Origin: Burkholderia sp. Bp8992
GTDB taxonomy: Bacteria; Pseudomonadota; Gammaproteobacteria; Burkholderiales; Burkholderiaceae
Assembly: GCF_003853705.1 (NCBI RefSeq)
Contig: NZ_QTQI01000001.1
Location: forward strand, 372,001-436,000
Direction: 5' to 3'
DNA length: 64,000 nt
The notes beneath the pieces are model-generated. The model had not been told where the DNA came from. It was given only the letters and a program-made list of their open reading frames with translations, and did not search any database. Positions 8,709 through 16,511 of the stretch are shown here, piece after piece. Position numbers and translations under genes: made by a program. Every line of letters starts with the position of its first letter. Positions within the stretch are counted from its first letter, which is position 1.

Positions 8709-9884
8709 TCAGCCCGGCATCGAATAGCGAGCGTTCAGATCGGCAAGCAGGTTTTCCCTGGTTGCGTCGTCCGGCTTCATCCAATCGCGCTCGAGCCCGG
8801 TCACCACGCTCTCGATGCTGGCGCGCCGCCTCTCCGGGTCGGTCTCCGTGTCGATGTTCTTCAGCTTGGGATGACCCGCGATAGCACCCGTGATCCACGC
8901 GTGCAGTGCCGGTGAAACGCCGTTTGCGTTTGGCGCCGCGGGTTTGGCGAACATGCTTGCGCGCTCCGCCAGCGCTGCCGACGACATCGAAGGTGGAATG
9001 CGGGCGATGGGAACGAGCCCGACCTGCCCGATTGCGCCCGGCAGGATCTTGAGTTCGCCTTGCATGCTCTCCATGTAGTGGCCGGTATCGGTACTCGCGT
9101 GATGTTGCGCCGACGCCCACGCTTTGGACGGACTCGCGTTGCTCTTGTGGAATCCGGTACCGGGCACCACTACCGCAAACATCGTGTCGTGCCCGTCTGC
9201 TCTGGCGTAGTCGCTGGTCGGGCGTTCGGAAATATAAAGGCCCGGGCCGTGGATGTTGGTGCCGGCGACCCCGCCTGCTTGCCCTTGATGCTTGTCGGCG
9301 GAAAAACCCTCTGCCCGAAGCGATGCCACGTTGTGATCGGGTGTCACGTGATAGCCGAGCACCTTGACCGGATGGTTATGTTGCTCCGTGAGTCTGGTTT
9401 CTATGTCGTGCTTCACCCGCTGGACTTGCCTGGGATCCCATCGTTCCGGCTGGCCTTGCAGCGTCGGCAGATCAGGCACGTCGATGACCTTGCCCCCCAT
9501 TTTTGCGGCACTGCCGTGTGACGACGCGACCGCCTGGACGCCTTGCGTGCGAGACGGCCCTGGGCTGTCCGAACCGGAACCGAAGAGTCGATCGGGGCCG
9601 TGACTGTCGCTGACATCGGTGGGGGATTGCGCATCGGCGTCGAGCCTGGACTTCTTCGCAGACGCCTGTGGCGTGCTGAACGCGCTCGGCGAAATCGGGC
9701 GCTTTTCCACACCCGTGGTGCCCGGTGCACGCGCGCGGCTGCTTGATAGATCCTGAAGTCCGGACAACGCGTGCCCCGGTTGCTGCGGCGATGGCGTGCG
9801 CTCCGGCGCCGGCGGCGGGGTGTGCTGTTCGGTGGACTGGACGGCAGTGTCTTTGGGCGAAGCGAGTGGGTTGGTGCGTAGCAT
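8709..9884 (-). CDS. ADP-ribosyltransferase-like protein, candidate secreted effector
   Basis: A 391-residue protein starting at ATG 9884 with AGGAAAG upstream. The first ~140 residues are rich in Pro, Ser, Thr and Gln with no hydrophobic segment, as in many type III effectors. Residues ~170-295 resemble a PARP-type ADP-ribosyltransferase fold: LGYHVT (His179), then LRAEGF, then HGPGLYISERPTSDYA (Tyr217), and MQGELKI (Glu277), giving a possible H-Y-E triad. The C-terminal ~90 residues are helical. Base composition is somewhat less GC-rich than the neighbours. No secretion genes or chaperone are adjacent. I infer a mono-ADP-ribosyltransferase effector; the fold call rests on motif spacing only and no close relative is recalled. 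Confidence 0.5.
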   Translation of the reverse strand: MLRTNPLASPKDTAVQSTEQHTPPPAPERTPSPQQPGHALSGLQDLSSSRARAPGTTGVEKRPISPSAFSTPQASAKKSRLDADAQSPTDVSDSHGPDRLFGSGSDSPGPSRTQGVQAVASSHGSAAKMGGKVIDVPDLPTLQGQPERWDPRQVQRVKHDIETRLTEQHNHPVKVLGYHVTPDHNVASLRAEGFSADKHQGQAGGVAGTNIHGPGLYISERPTSDYARADGHDTMFAVVVPGTGFHKSNASPSKAWASAQHHASTDTGHYMESMQGELKILPGAIGQVGLVPIARIPPSMSSAALAERASMFAKPAAPNANGVSPALHAWITGAIAGHPKLKNIDTETDPERRRASIESVVTGLERDWMKPDDATRENLLADLNARYSMPG

Positions 9885-10049
9885 CAGCGCTTTCCTGATC
9901 GGCGAACGGGTTCCGCCTAATCTTGATGCGCGTGTTCGTGCAGCAGGGCCATGCATGCGAACGCGGGTACGCTCAGCCGAAGCGTTCGGCACCGCGCGAG
10001 CCAGCCGGCGCCGGATGCGACGACAGGATGCCGGTCCGGAACGGCTGAC

Positions 10050-10076
10050 GGCCGACGGGCTGGGCACCCGTCGGCC
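10050..10076 (-). terminator. Hairpin after the SsuA-like gene
   Basis: Perfect ten-base arms GGCCGACGGG / CCCGTCGGCC with a seven-base loop, about 34 bp past the stop of the SsuA-like gene. It lacks a U-run. Confidence 0.4.
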
Positions 10077-10109
10077 TGTCGCTAAAAATATGCATGTGAC
10101 GGCCGCGCG

Positions 10110-11090
10110 TTACTTCGCCGCGAGCGCACCCGCCACGCTTTTATCGATCCACGCATTCTCCGCCACACTCAGCTTCTGCGGAATCAGCTTCGCCGCGTAA
10201 AACGCATCCGCAACGCCTTGCTGACCGGCGACGATCTTCTCGTCGATCGGCACCGCACCGAACGGCACGCGCTTGATCCACGTCTCGACGAGCGCCTGCG
10301 GCAACCCGACCTTCGGCGCCAGCAGCGCGGCCGTGTCGGCCGGATGCCCGTTGACCCACTGGCCCGTTTCGCGCGCCTGTTTCAGGATCGCGCCGACCAC
10401 GTCGGGATGCTGTTGCGCGAAACTCCGCGTCGCCTCGTAGAAATTGTTGGTCGCCGCGAGCCCCGTGTAGTCGGACAGCGTACGCACCTTCAACGCGTTC
10501 TGCGCAGCTGCATAGTACGGATCCCACACGGCCCACGCATCGACATTGCCGCTTTCGAACGCGGCGCGCGCGTCGGCCGGCGCGAGATAGACCGGCTGGA
10601 TTTCGTCATAGCGCACGCCGGCCTTCTGCAGCGCCTCGAGCAGCAGGTAGTTCGCGCTCGAACCTTTCTGCAGCGCGACCTTCTTGCCGCGCAGGCCGGC
10701 TACCGTCCGGATCGGCGAATCGCCCTTCACGAACACGGCCTCGTTGTGCGGCGCCGGCGGTTCCGCGCCGACATAGACGAACTGCACGCCTGCGGCTTGC
10801 GCGAACACGGGCGGCGGCGCGTCCGTGTAGCCGAAGTCGATGCTGTTCGCGTTCAGCGCTTCGAGCAGTTGCGGGCCGGCCGGGAATTCGAACCATTGAA
10901 CGCCATAGCCGAGCGGCTTGAGCCGCGCTTCGAGCGAGCCCTGCGCCTTGACGATCGACAGCAGGCCGGCTTTTTGATAACCGATGCGCACGATCTTGTC
11001 GGCGCTGCCTTGCGCGAAGGCCGACGCGGCAGACAGGGCAACGAGCGAGACGGCGGCGGTGCGGGTGATCCAGCGGGTGAAACGAATCAT
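10110..11090 (-). CDS. Aliphatic sulfonate-type ABC transporter substrate-binding protein
   Basis: A 326-residue periplasmic binding protein with a Sec signal peptide cleaved after AASAFA-QG (about residue 26). It matches the SsuA/NMT1 class: RIGYQKAG near the start of the mature protein, FPAGPQLLEALNANSIDFGYTDAPP, and KKVALQKGSSANYLLLEAL. These proteins capture taurine or alkanesulfonates for uptake as sulfur sources. No permease or ATPase genes accompany it, so it either serves a transporter encoded elsewhere or has another ligand. It follows the MerR gene on the same strand after 123 bp. Confidence 0.85.
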   Translation of the reverse strand: MIRFTRWITRTAAVSLVALSAASAFAQGSADKIVRIGYQKAGLLSIVKAQGSLEARLKPLGYGVQWFEFPAGPQLLEALNANSIDFGYTDAPPPVFAQAAGVQFVYVGAEPPAPHNEAVFVKGDSPIRTVAGLRGKKVALQKGSSANYLLLEALQKAGVRYDEIQPVYLAPADARAAFESGNVDAWAVWDPYYAAAQNALKVRTLSDYTGLAATNNFYEATRSFAQQHPDVVGAILKQARETGQWVNGHPADTAALLAPKVGLPQALVETWIKRVPFGAVPIDEKIVAGQQGVADAFYAAKLIPQKLSVAENAWIDKSVAGALAAK

Positions 11091-11213
11091 CGAACGAACT
11101 CCATGCGAGACATCTTCGGGGAGCGGCCGGTGCCGCTCGGTTGGAAGAATCGTCGCATGGGCGATCGCGCCGGCAAACGAAGCATTGCCGATATGAATAT
11201 GACGGCGGCGGCC

Positions 11214-12062
11214 CTATGCTTTGTCGCCGTCGTCTGCCGGACCGGACGTATCCGGCGTTCCGGACTGGCGCGCCGCTTCGTCGCTGAGCTTCTTGTCGAG
11301 GATCGTCGCGACGCGGCCGCCGAGATACGCGCTCGCCGCGGTTTCGAGCGCGCGATTCGTCTCGCCCTCGACGAACACGGCCGCGAGCGGGCGCAGGCGC
11401 CAGATCGCGTCGACCAGTTCGGGCACGTCGGTGGCCGGCGGCAGCGTGCCGGCGTCGTAGCGGTCGAGCCGCTTCACGACGAGGTCGACGAGCAGCCGCG
11501 CGATCGCGTCGAAATGCGGCCGCGCGAGGCTGATCACGTCGAGCAGCTCGCGCGGCGGGATCCCTTCCTTCGTCATCGCGGCCGCCGCCTCGAGCAGTGC
11601 GGGGCTCTTCGCGACGAACGACAGGCCGCGCCGTTCGAGCAGCCCGAGCTCGGTCACGCGCGACAGCTGTGTGGTCGCCTGCGGGCCGAACATCTGCGCG
11701 AGCGCGGCGAGCGAATAGGTTTTCGGCAGTTCGTGCGACCAGCGGCCGCCGATCGCGTTTTCGAGACCGAGGATCGAGCGCAGGTCGTGGCCTTCGTCGA
11801 TCGCCTTGATCAGGTCCTGGATGTTCGACAGCGTGTAGCCGCGCGCAAGCAGGTGGTTGATCAGCTTCAGGCGGGCGACGTGCGTGTCGTCGTAGATGCC
11901 GACGCGCCCGCGTTTCTCCGGCGGCGCGAGCAACCCGCGATCCTGGTACGCGCGGACGTTGCGCACGGTGGTGTCGGATACGCGCGCGAGTTCGTCGACC
12001 GTGTACTCGTTGCGGGAATCCGGCACAGCCTCGTCGGGCGTGGAATGAGTCTGTTTTGACAT
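11214..12062 (-). CDS. MerR family transcriptional regulator
   Basis: A 282-residue regulator. An N-terminal MerR helix-turn-helix begins at residue ~19 with YTVDELARVSDTTVRNVRAY, followed by the wing motif (GRVGIYDDTHVARL) and a helix with LARGYTLSNIQDLIKAID. The remaining ~190 residues form a helical C-terminal domain with no cysteine cluster, so it is not a typical metal sensor. It starts 9 bp after the acetyltransferase stop codon, so the two are probably co-transcribed, and the SsuA-like gene follows. The inducer is unknown. Confidence 0.88.
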   Translation of the reverse strand: MSKQTHSTPDEAVPDSRNEYTVDELARVSDTTVRNVRAYQDRGLLAPPEKRGRVGIYDDTHVARLKLINHLLARGYTLSNIQDLIKAIDEGHDLRSILGLENAIGGRWSHELPKTYSLAALAQMFGPQATTQLSRVTELGLLERRGLSFVAKSPALLEAAAAMTKEGIPPRELLDVISLARPHFDAIARLLVDLVVKRLDRYDAGTLPPATDVPELVDAIWRLRPLAAVFVEGETNRALETAASAYLGGRVATILDKKLSDEAARQSGTPDTSGPADDGDKA

Positions 12063-12071
12063 GCGGCCATT

Positions 12072-12632
12072 CTAGCGCGACGCGGCGGGCTGGCGCGACG
12101 CGGGGAGCATGTGCGCGCCGTCGCCGAGCGGCCGTTGCAGCAGCGCCGTGTCGATCCAGCGGCCGTGCTTGAAGCCGACCGCTTTCAGCACGCCGGCCGG
12201 CTCGAAGCCGAATGCGCGGTGCAGCGACGTCGAGCCGCCGGTACCGCCGTCGGCGATGACCGCGATCATCTGCCGCCACGGGCCCGCTTCGCAGCGTTCG
12301 ATCAGCGCGGCGAGCAGCGCGCGGCCGATCCCGCGCCCGCGCTGCGCATCGTCGATGTAGATCGAATCCTCGATCGCGAAGCGGTACGCGCTGCGCGCAC
12401 GGTACGGCGTCGCGTACGCGTAGCCGGCCACGCGGCCGTCGCATTCGGCGACGAGATACGGCAGCCCGTGGTGCAGCACCGCGTCGCGGCGTGCGCGCAG
12501 CTCGGCGACATCGGGCGGCGTTTCCTCGAAGGACGCGACGCTGTGGTGAACGTGATGCGCGTAAATCGCGTGAATCGCATCGAGGTCGGCGTCGGTTGCG
12601 TCGCGAACGACGCAGGCGGGAGCGGTAGGCAT
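12072..12632 (-). CDS. GNAT acetyltransferase, phosphinothricin acetyltransferase-like
   Basis: A 186-residue GNAT protein close to the PAT/Bar group. HAIYAHHVHHSVASFEETPP is the characteristic N-terminal segment, and the acetyl-CoA pyrophosphate loop RGRGIGRALL is near residue 100. It ends with FKHGRWIDTALLQRPLG, also typical. Members N-acetylate phosphinothricin, methionine sulfone or related amines. It heads a likely transcript with the MerR gene. Whether it confers resistance or has a metabolic role cannot be decided from the sequence. Confidence 0.85.
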   Translation of the reverse strand: MPTAPACVVRDATDADLDAIHAIYAHHVHHSVASFEETPPDVAELRARRDAVLHHGLPYLVAECDGRVAGYAYATPYRARSAYRFAIEDSIYIDDAQRGRGIGRALLAALIERCEAGPWRQMIAVIADGGTGGSTSLHRAFGFEPAGVLKAVGFKHGRWIDTALLQRPLGDGAHMLPASRQPAASR

Positions 12633-12720
12633 GGCGGCGGCGGGAGCGAAATCAAATGGATACTATGCCGTCCGCCGGCGCGCGTGGCAAATCCGTCCGG
12701 CGAATGGCGCCGCCGGGTGC

Positions 12721-13641
12721 CTACAGCCGGCCGTCCGCCGCATGAACCGCCTCGGCGATCGCATCGGCGACGCGCTGCACGCGCGGCGACCGGCGCACGT
12801 CCGGGTGCACGACTAGCCAGATCTCGCGCTCGATGTCGCAACGTGGCGCGTCGGTCAGCTCGACGAGCGGTGCGCCGGCGTGCGCGGCCGGATCGTCGAC
12901 GAGAAACCGCGGCAGCAGCGCGACGCCCGCTCCGGCGGCGCAGGCGCGATGCTGCGCGGCGAGGTCGTTGGCGACGAACGCGAAACGGCGCCCGGCCGCG
13001 AAGCGTTCGAGCCACTGCTGTTGCGGCGTTTGCGCGAGCGCGTCGTCGTAGCCGACGAACGGCCAGGTGTCGGGCGGCGCGTCGGCCCATTCCGGTGCCG
13101 CGCACAGCGCGAAGCGCATCGTGCCGAGCCGGCGCGCGGCGAGGCCCGGCTCGCTCGGCCGCGACAGCCGCACCGCGAGGTCGGCTTCGCGTGCATACAG
13201 GTTCGCCGCATGCATCTCGCCCATCAGGTCGATCCGCAATGCCGGCCACGCGCGCTGCGCACGGGCCAGGCGAGGCGCAAGGAAATGGCTGGCGAACACC
13301 GGCGACGCCGACACGCGCACCGCGCCGTCGAGTGCGGCCGCGCCCTGCGCGGCGCGCGCGAACGCATGCGCATCGGCTTCGAGGCGCGCCGCGTGCTCGG
13401 CGAGATGCAGTCCTTCGTCGGTCGGCGGCCAGCCACGCGGCAGCCGGTCGAACAGCCGGATCCCGAGCGCGGATTCCAGCGCGTCGATTCGCCGCGCGAC
13501 CGTCGAATGCTGGACCTGCAGCGCGCGAGCAGCGGCCGACAGGCTGCCGCCGCGCATCACCGCGAGGAAGTAGCGGATGTCGTCCCAGCTCATCGGCAGC
13601 GCGGACGCGGGAACGGGATCCTGATCGGTCGAATTTTGCAC
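12721..13641 (-). CDS. LysR family transcriptional regulator
   Basis: A 306-residue LysR regulator. The winged helix-turn-helix is at residues ~19-75 (YFLAVMRGGSLSAAARALQVQHSTVARRIDALE), followed by a type 2 periplasmic-binding-like effector domain to the end. The start codon region faces the quinone oxidoreductase gene across 83 bp that contain an inverted repeat, the classic divergent LysR-target arrangement. It therefore probably controls that gene and itself. The inducer is unknown. Confidence 0.88.
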   Translation of the reverse strand: MQNSTDQDPVPASALPMSWDDIRYFLAVMRGGSLSAAARALQVQHSTVARRIDALESALGIRLFDRLPRGWPPTDEGLHLAEHAARLEADAHAFARAAQGAAALDGAVRVSASPVFASHFLAPRLARAQRAWPALRIDLMGEMHAANLYAREADLAVRLSRPSEPGLAARRLGTMRFALCAAPEWADAPPDTWPFVGYDDALAQTPQQQWLERFAAGRRFAFVANDLAAQHRACAAGAGVALLPRFLVDDPAAHAGAPLVELTDAPRCDIEREIWLVVHPDVRRSPRVQRVADAIAEAVHAADGRL

Positions 13642-13679
13642 AGTAACTGGGCGATTAACGTGAATTCCGCTCGATTATG

Positions 13680-13697
13680 CACGATGAGATGATCGTG
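13680..13697. promoter_or_regulatory. Inverted repeat in the LysR/oxidoreductase intergenic region
   Basis: CACGAT, six bases, ATCGTG; 28 bp before the oxidoreductase start and 39 bp upstream of the LysR start. It is a candidate regulator-binding site. Confidence 0.35.
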
Positions 13698-13724
13698 TCA
13701 CTTCATTCGAGAGCGAGGAACGTC

Positions 13725-14723
13725 ATGACCCAGACTGCCAATGCCATCCGGATCGGGATCGACCGTTACGGCGACGCCGGCGTGCTGCGCCGCGTCGATG
13801 CGCCCGTTGCGCCGCCCGGCGCAGGCGAAGTGCGGATTCGCCAGACCGCCGTCGGCGTGAACTTCGTCGACATCTATTTCAGGACGGGCGCACACGCGTT
13901 GCCCGCGCTGCCGGACGCGCTCGGCGTCGAAGCGGCCGGTGTGATCGACGCGGTCGGGGCCGGCGTGACGGATCTCGTGCCCGGGCAGCGCGTCGCGTAC
14001 GCGGGCATGCCGACCGGCAGCTATGCGAGCCTGCGCACGATGCCGGCAACGCGCGTGCTGCCGATTCCCGACGGCCTGAGCGACGAAGCCGCCGCGGCCG
14101 GGCTGCTGAAGGGGATCACCGTCTACATGCTGATGCATCGCGTCCGGCAGGTCGGCGCCGGCGACACGGTGCTCGTGCATGCGGCGGCCGGCGGCGTCGG
14201 GCTGCTGGCGACGCAGTGGGCACGCGCGCTCGGTGCGCGGGTGATCGGCACGGTCGGATCGGCCGCGAAAGCCGCGCTCGTCCGCACGCACGGCGCCGAG
14301 GCGGTCGTCGATTACCGCGAGGAGGATTTTGTCGCGGCGGCGCGTGCGTTCGGCGGCGGCGCGGGCGTCGATTACGCGATCGACGGCATCGGCGGCGACG
14401 TGCTGACGCGCACGCTCGGCGCGGTGCGTCCGTTCGGGATGGTCGCGAGCATCGGACAGGTGGCCGCGATCGGTGCGCGGCAGACGTTCGATCTCGACGA
14501 ACTGGGCCCGGCACGCTCGATCGCGCTCGCGCGGCCGAGCGTGCTCGGCTTCATTGCACGCGACGTCGACGGCTATCGCGACGCCGCGCGCGCGACGCTC
14601 GAACGGCTGGCGGGCGGGATGCATGTCGAAATCGGCGCGCGACTGCCGCTCGAACAGGCGGCCGACGCGCACCGCTTGCTGGAGTCGCGCTCGACGACGG
14701 GCGCGGTCGTGCTGCTGCCGTAA
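13725..14723 (+). CDS. NAD(P)H:quinone oxidoreductase, zinc-independent MDR family
   Basis: A 332-residue medium-chain reductase of the quinone oxidoreductase (QorA) type. The start at ATG 13725 has GAGGAA upstream. The N-terminal GroES-like domain carries VGVNFVDIYFRTG, and the nucleotide-binding domain carries HAAAGGVGLLATQWA. The catalytic zinc ligands of alcohol dehydrogenases are absent, as usual for this subgroup. It would reduce quinones with NADPH, giving protection against quinone or oxidative stress. It is divergent from the LysR gene, which is the likely regulator. Confidence 0.88.
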   Translation: MTQTANAIRIGIDRYGDAGVLRRVDAPVAPPGAGEVRIRQTAVGVNFVDIYFRTGAHALPALPDALGVEAAGVIDAVGAGVTDLVPGQRVAYAGMPTGSYASLRTMPATRVLPIPDGLSDEAAAAGLLKGITVYMLMHRVRQVGAGDTVLVHAAAGGVGLLATQWARALGARVIGTVGSAAKAALVRTHGAEAVVDYREEDFVAAARAFGGGAGVDYAIDGIGGDVLTRTLGAVRPFGMVASIGQVAAIGARQTFDLDELGPARSIALARPSVLGFIARDVDGYRDAARATLERLAGGMHVEIGARLPLEQAADAHRLLESRSTTGAVVLLP

Positions 14724-14765
14724 CGGGGCGGGCGGTTGCGGATCGCGACGCGGCCCGACGGCCGA

Positions 14766-16295
14766 TCAGTTGTGCGTGCGCAGCGGTGCGTCCTCGACGA
14801 ACCACGCGAGCACGAACGCGATCGCGATCACCGTCGCAGCCGACAGATACACGACATGTAGCGAGCCGGCGAACGCCTGCAGATACGCATCGCGTACCGC
14901 ATCGGGCAACTGGTGCACGGCGGCCGGGCCCAGCGCGGGCGGCAGCTCGGTACCGGCCGGCAGCGCGTGCATCATCCGCGACTGCAGCCCGTGCGAGAAC
15001 AGCGCGCCGAACGCGGCGACGCCGAGCGAGCCGCCGATCGAGCGGAACAGCGTCGCGCCGGACGTCGCGACGCCCATGTGCCGGAATTCGACCGTGTTCT
15101 GCACGGCGAGCGTGAGCACGGGCATCACCATGCCGAGCCCGATCCCGAGCAGCGCCATGTAGGCGTACATCGTGTACAGCGGCGTATCGAGCGTCAGCGT
15201 CGACAGCAGCGCCATCGCGACGCCGCCGATCAGCGTCCCCGCGATCGGGAACATCCGGTACGAGCCGAGCCGCGAGATCAGCCGGCCGCTGACGATCGAC
15301 GTCACGAGCATCCCGCCCATCATCGGCAGCAGCTGCATGCCGGCCTGCGACGGCGTCGAGCCCTTCACGACCTGCAGGTAGAGCGGGATGAACGTGACCG
15401 AACCGAACAGTGCGACGCCGACCACGAAGCCGATCAGGCTGACCAGCACGAAGGTGCGATGGCGGAACAGTTCGAGCGGCATGATTGGCTCGGCCGCGAG
15501 GCGCTCCTCGTAAATGAAGCCGCCGATCGCGACGAGCCCGAGCACGAGCGTCATCCACAGTTGCGGCGACGTCCACGGCAGCAGCGAGCCGCCTTCGCTC
15601 GTGAACAGGATCACGCAGGTGAGGGCGGTCGCGAGGAACGCGGCGCCCATGTAGTCGATCCGGTGCTTCACGTGCGTGGTATGCGGCCGGAACGCCATGC
15701 CGATCACCGCGAGCGCGAGAAAGCCGAGCGGCAGGTTGATCGTGAAGATCCAGCGCCACGACAGGTGCTCGACCAGGAAGCCGCCGAGCAGCGGGCCGAC
15801 GATCGTCGCGAGGCCGTACACGCCGCCGAACATCCCCTGGTAGCGCGCGCGGCGATCGGGCGGGACCAGATCGCCGATCGCGGCCATCGTGACGACCATC
15901 AGGCCGCCGCCGCCGAGCCCCTGCAGTGCGCGCAGCACGATCAGCTGCGTCATGTCCTGCGCGACGCCGCACAGCGCGGAGCCCGCGAGGAACAGCGCGA
16001 TCGCGGCCTGCAGCACGATCTTGCGGCCATACAGGTCGCCGAGCTTGCCGTACAGCGGCAGCACGACGGTCGACGACAGCAGGTACGCGGTGACGACCCA
16101 CGACAACTGGTCGAGCCCGCCGAGCTCGCCGACGATCGTCGGCAGCGCGGTCGACACGATCGTCTGGTCGAGCGCGGACAGCAGCATGACGAGCAGCAGC
16201 GCGGCGACGATCAGCCCGGTCGGCGCGTCGCGGCGAGCCGTTTCGGCGGGTGGTGGAGTAAGGAGGGTATCGGTTGTCATCGAGTTGTCTGCCAT
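14766..16295 (-). CDS. DHA2 family MFS multidrug efflux transporter (14 TMS)
   Basis: A 509-residue transporter with about 14 membrane segments. LDQTIVSTALPTIVGEL in the first segment is the DHA2 (EmrB/QacA) signature, and motif A follows as GKLGDLYGRK. It would export toxic organic compounds using the proton gradient. No membrane-fusion or outer-membrane partner gene is adjacent. A 12-bp perfect palindrome 36 bp before the start codon is probably the operator for a TetR- or MarR-type repressor encoded elsewhere. Confidence 0.88.
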   Translation of the reverse strand: MADNSMTTDTLLTPPPAETARRDAPTGLIVAALLLVMLLSALDQTIVSTALPTIVGELGGLDQLSWVVTAYLLSSTVVLPLYGKLGDLYGRKIVLQAAIALFLAGSALCGVAQDMTQLIVLRALQGLGGGGLMVVTMAAIGDLVPPDRRARYQGMFGGVYGLATIVGPLLGGFLVEHLSWRWIFTINLPLGFLALAVIGMAFRPHTTHVKHRIDYMGAAFLATALTCVILFTSEGGSLLPWTSPQLWMTLVLGLVAIGGFIYEERLAAEPIMPLELFRHRTFVLVSLIGFVVGVALFGSVTFIPLYLQVVKGSTPSQAGMQLLPMMGGMLVTSIVSGRLISRLGSYRMFPIAGTLIGGVAMALLSTLTLDTPLYTMYAYMALLGIGLGMVMPVLTLAVQNTVEFRHMGVATSGATLFRSIGGSLGVAAFGALFSHGLQSRMMHALPAGTELPPALGPAAVHQLPDAVRDAYLQAFAGSLHVVYLSAATVIAIAFVLAWFVEDAPLRTHN

Positions 16296-16330
16296 GGCAG
16301 GGAATCGTGTCGAAATATAGTCGCGGATGA

Positions 16331-16342
16331 TTGACTAGTCAA
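16331..16342. promoter_or_regulatory. Palindromic operator candidate upstream of the DHA2 transporter
   Basis: Perfect 12-bp palindrome TTGACTAGTCAA. It lies 36 bp upstream of the transporter ATG on the minus strand, a common place for TetR/MarR repressor sites. No regulator gene is adjacent. Confidence 0.5.
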
Positions 16343-16431
16343 TTTCTGCCCAGACTCGATATGTTTCAGCGGTAACAGGAGATTGCCGGCATGAAAAATT
16401 GACCGCGATCAGGCGAACAGCGGGGACAGGC

Positions 16432-16458
16432 TCAAGTTTTTTGCAGGCAAACCGTAAT
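16432..16458 (+). promoter_or_regulatory. Possible sigma-28 (FliA) promoter of the chemotaxis receptor
   Basis: TCAAGTTT (-35 like), 11-bp spacer, ACCGTAAT (-10 like), compared with the flagellar consensus TAAAGTTT-N11-GCCGATAA. The spacing is exact and the -10 match is moderate. It precedes a chemoreceptor gene, a usual FliA target. Confidence 0.45.
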
Positions 16459-16464
16459 ACAGAG

Positions 16465-16493
16465 TGCCGCGGACCGATTGCCGCGGCATTTTT
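16465..16493 (+). terminator. Terminator-like hairpin in the chemoreceptor leader
   Basis: Eight-base arms TGCCGCGG / CCGCGGCA, eight-base loop, then TTTTT, ending 18 bp before the receptor ATG. No plus-strand gene precedes it, so it would act on the leader of the receptor mRNA itself. Confidence 0.45.
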
Positions 16494-16511
16494 CACCGCT
16501 CACGTGCCGTC

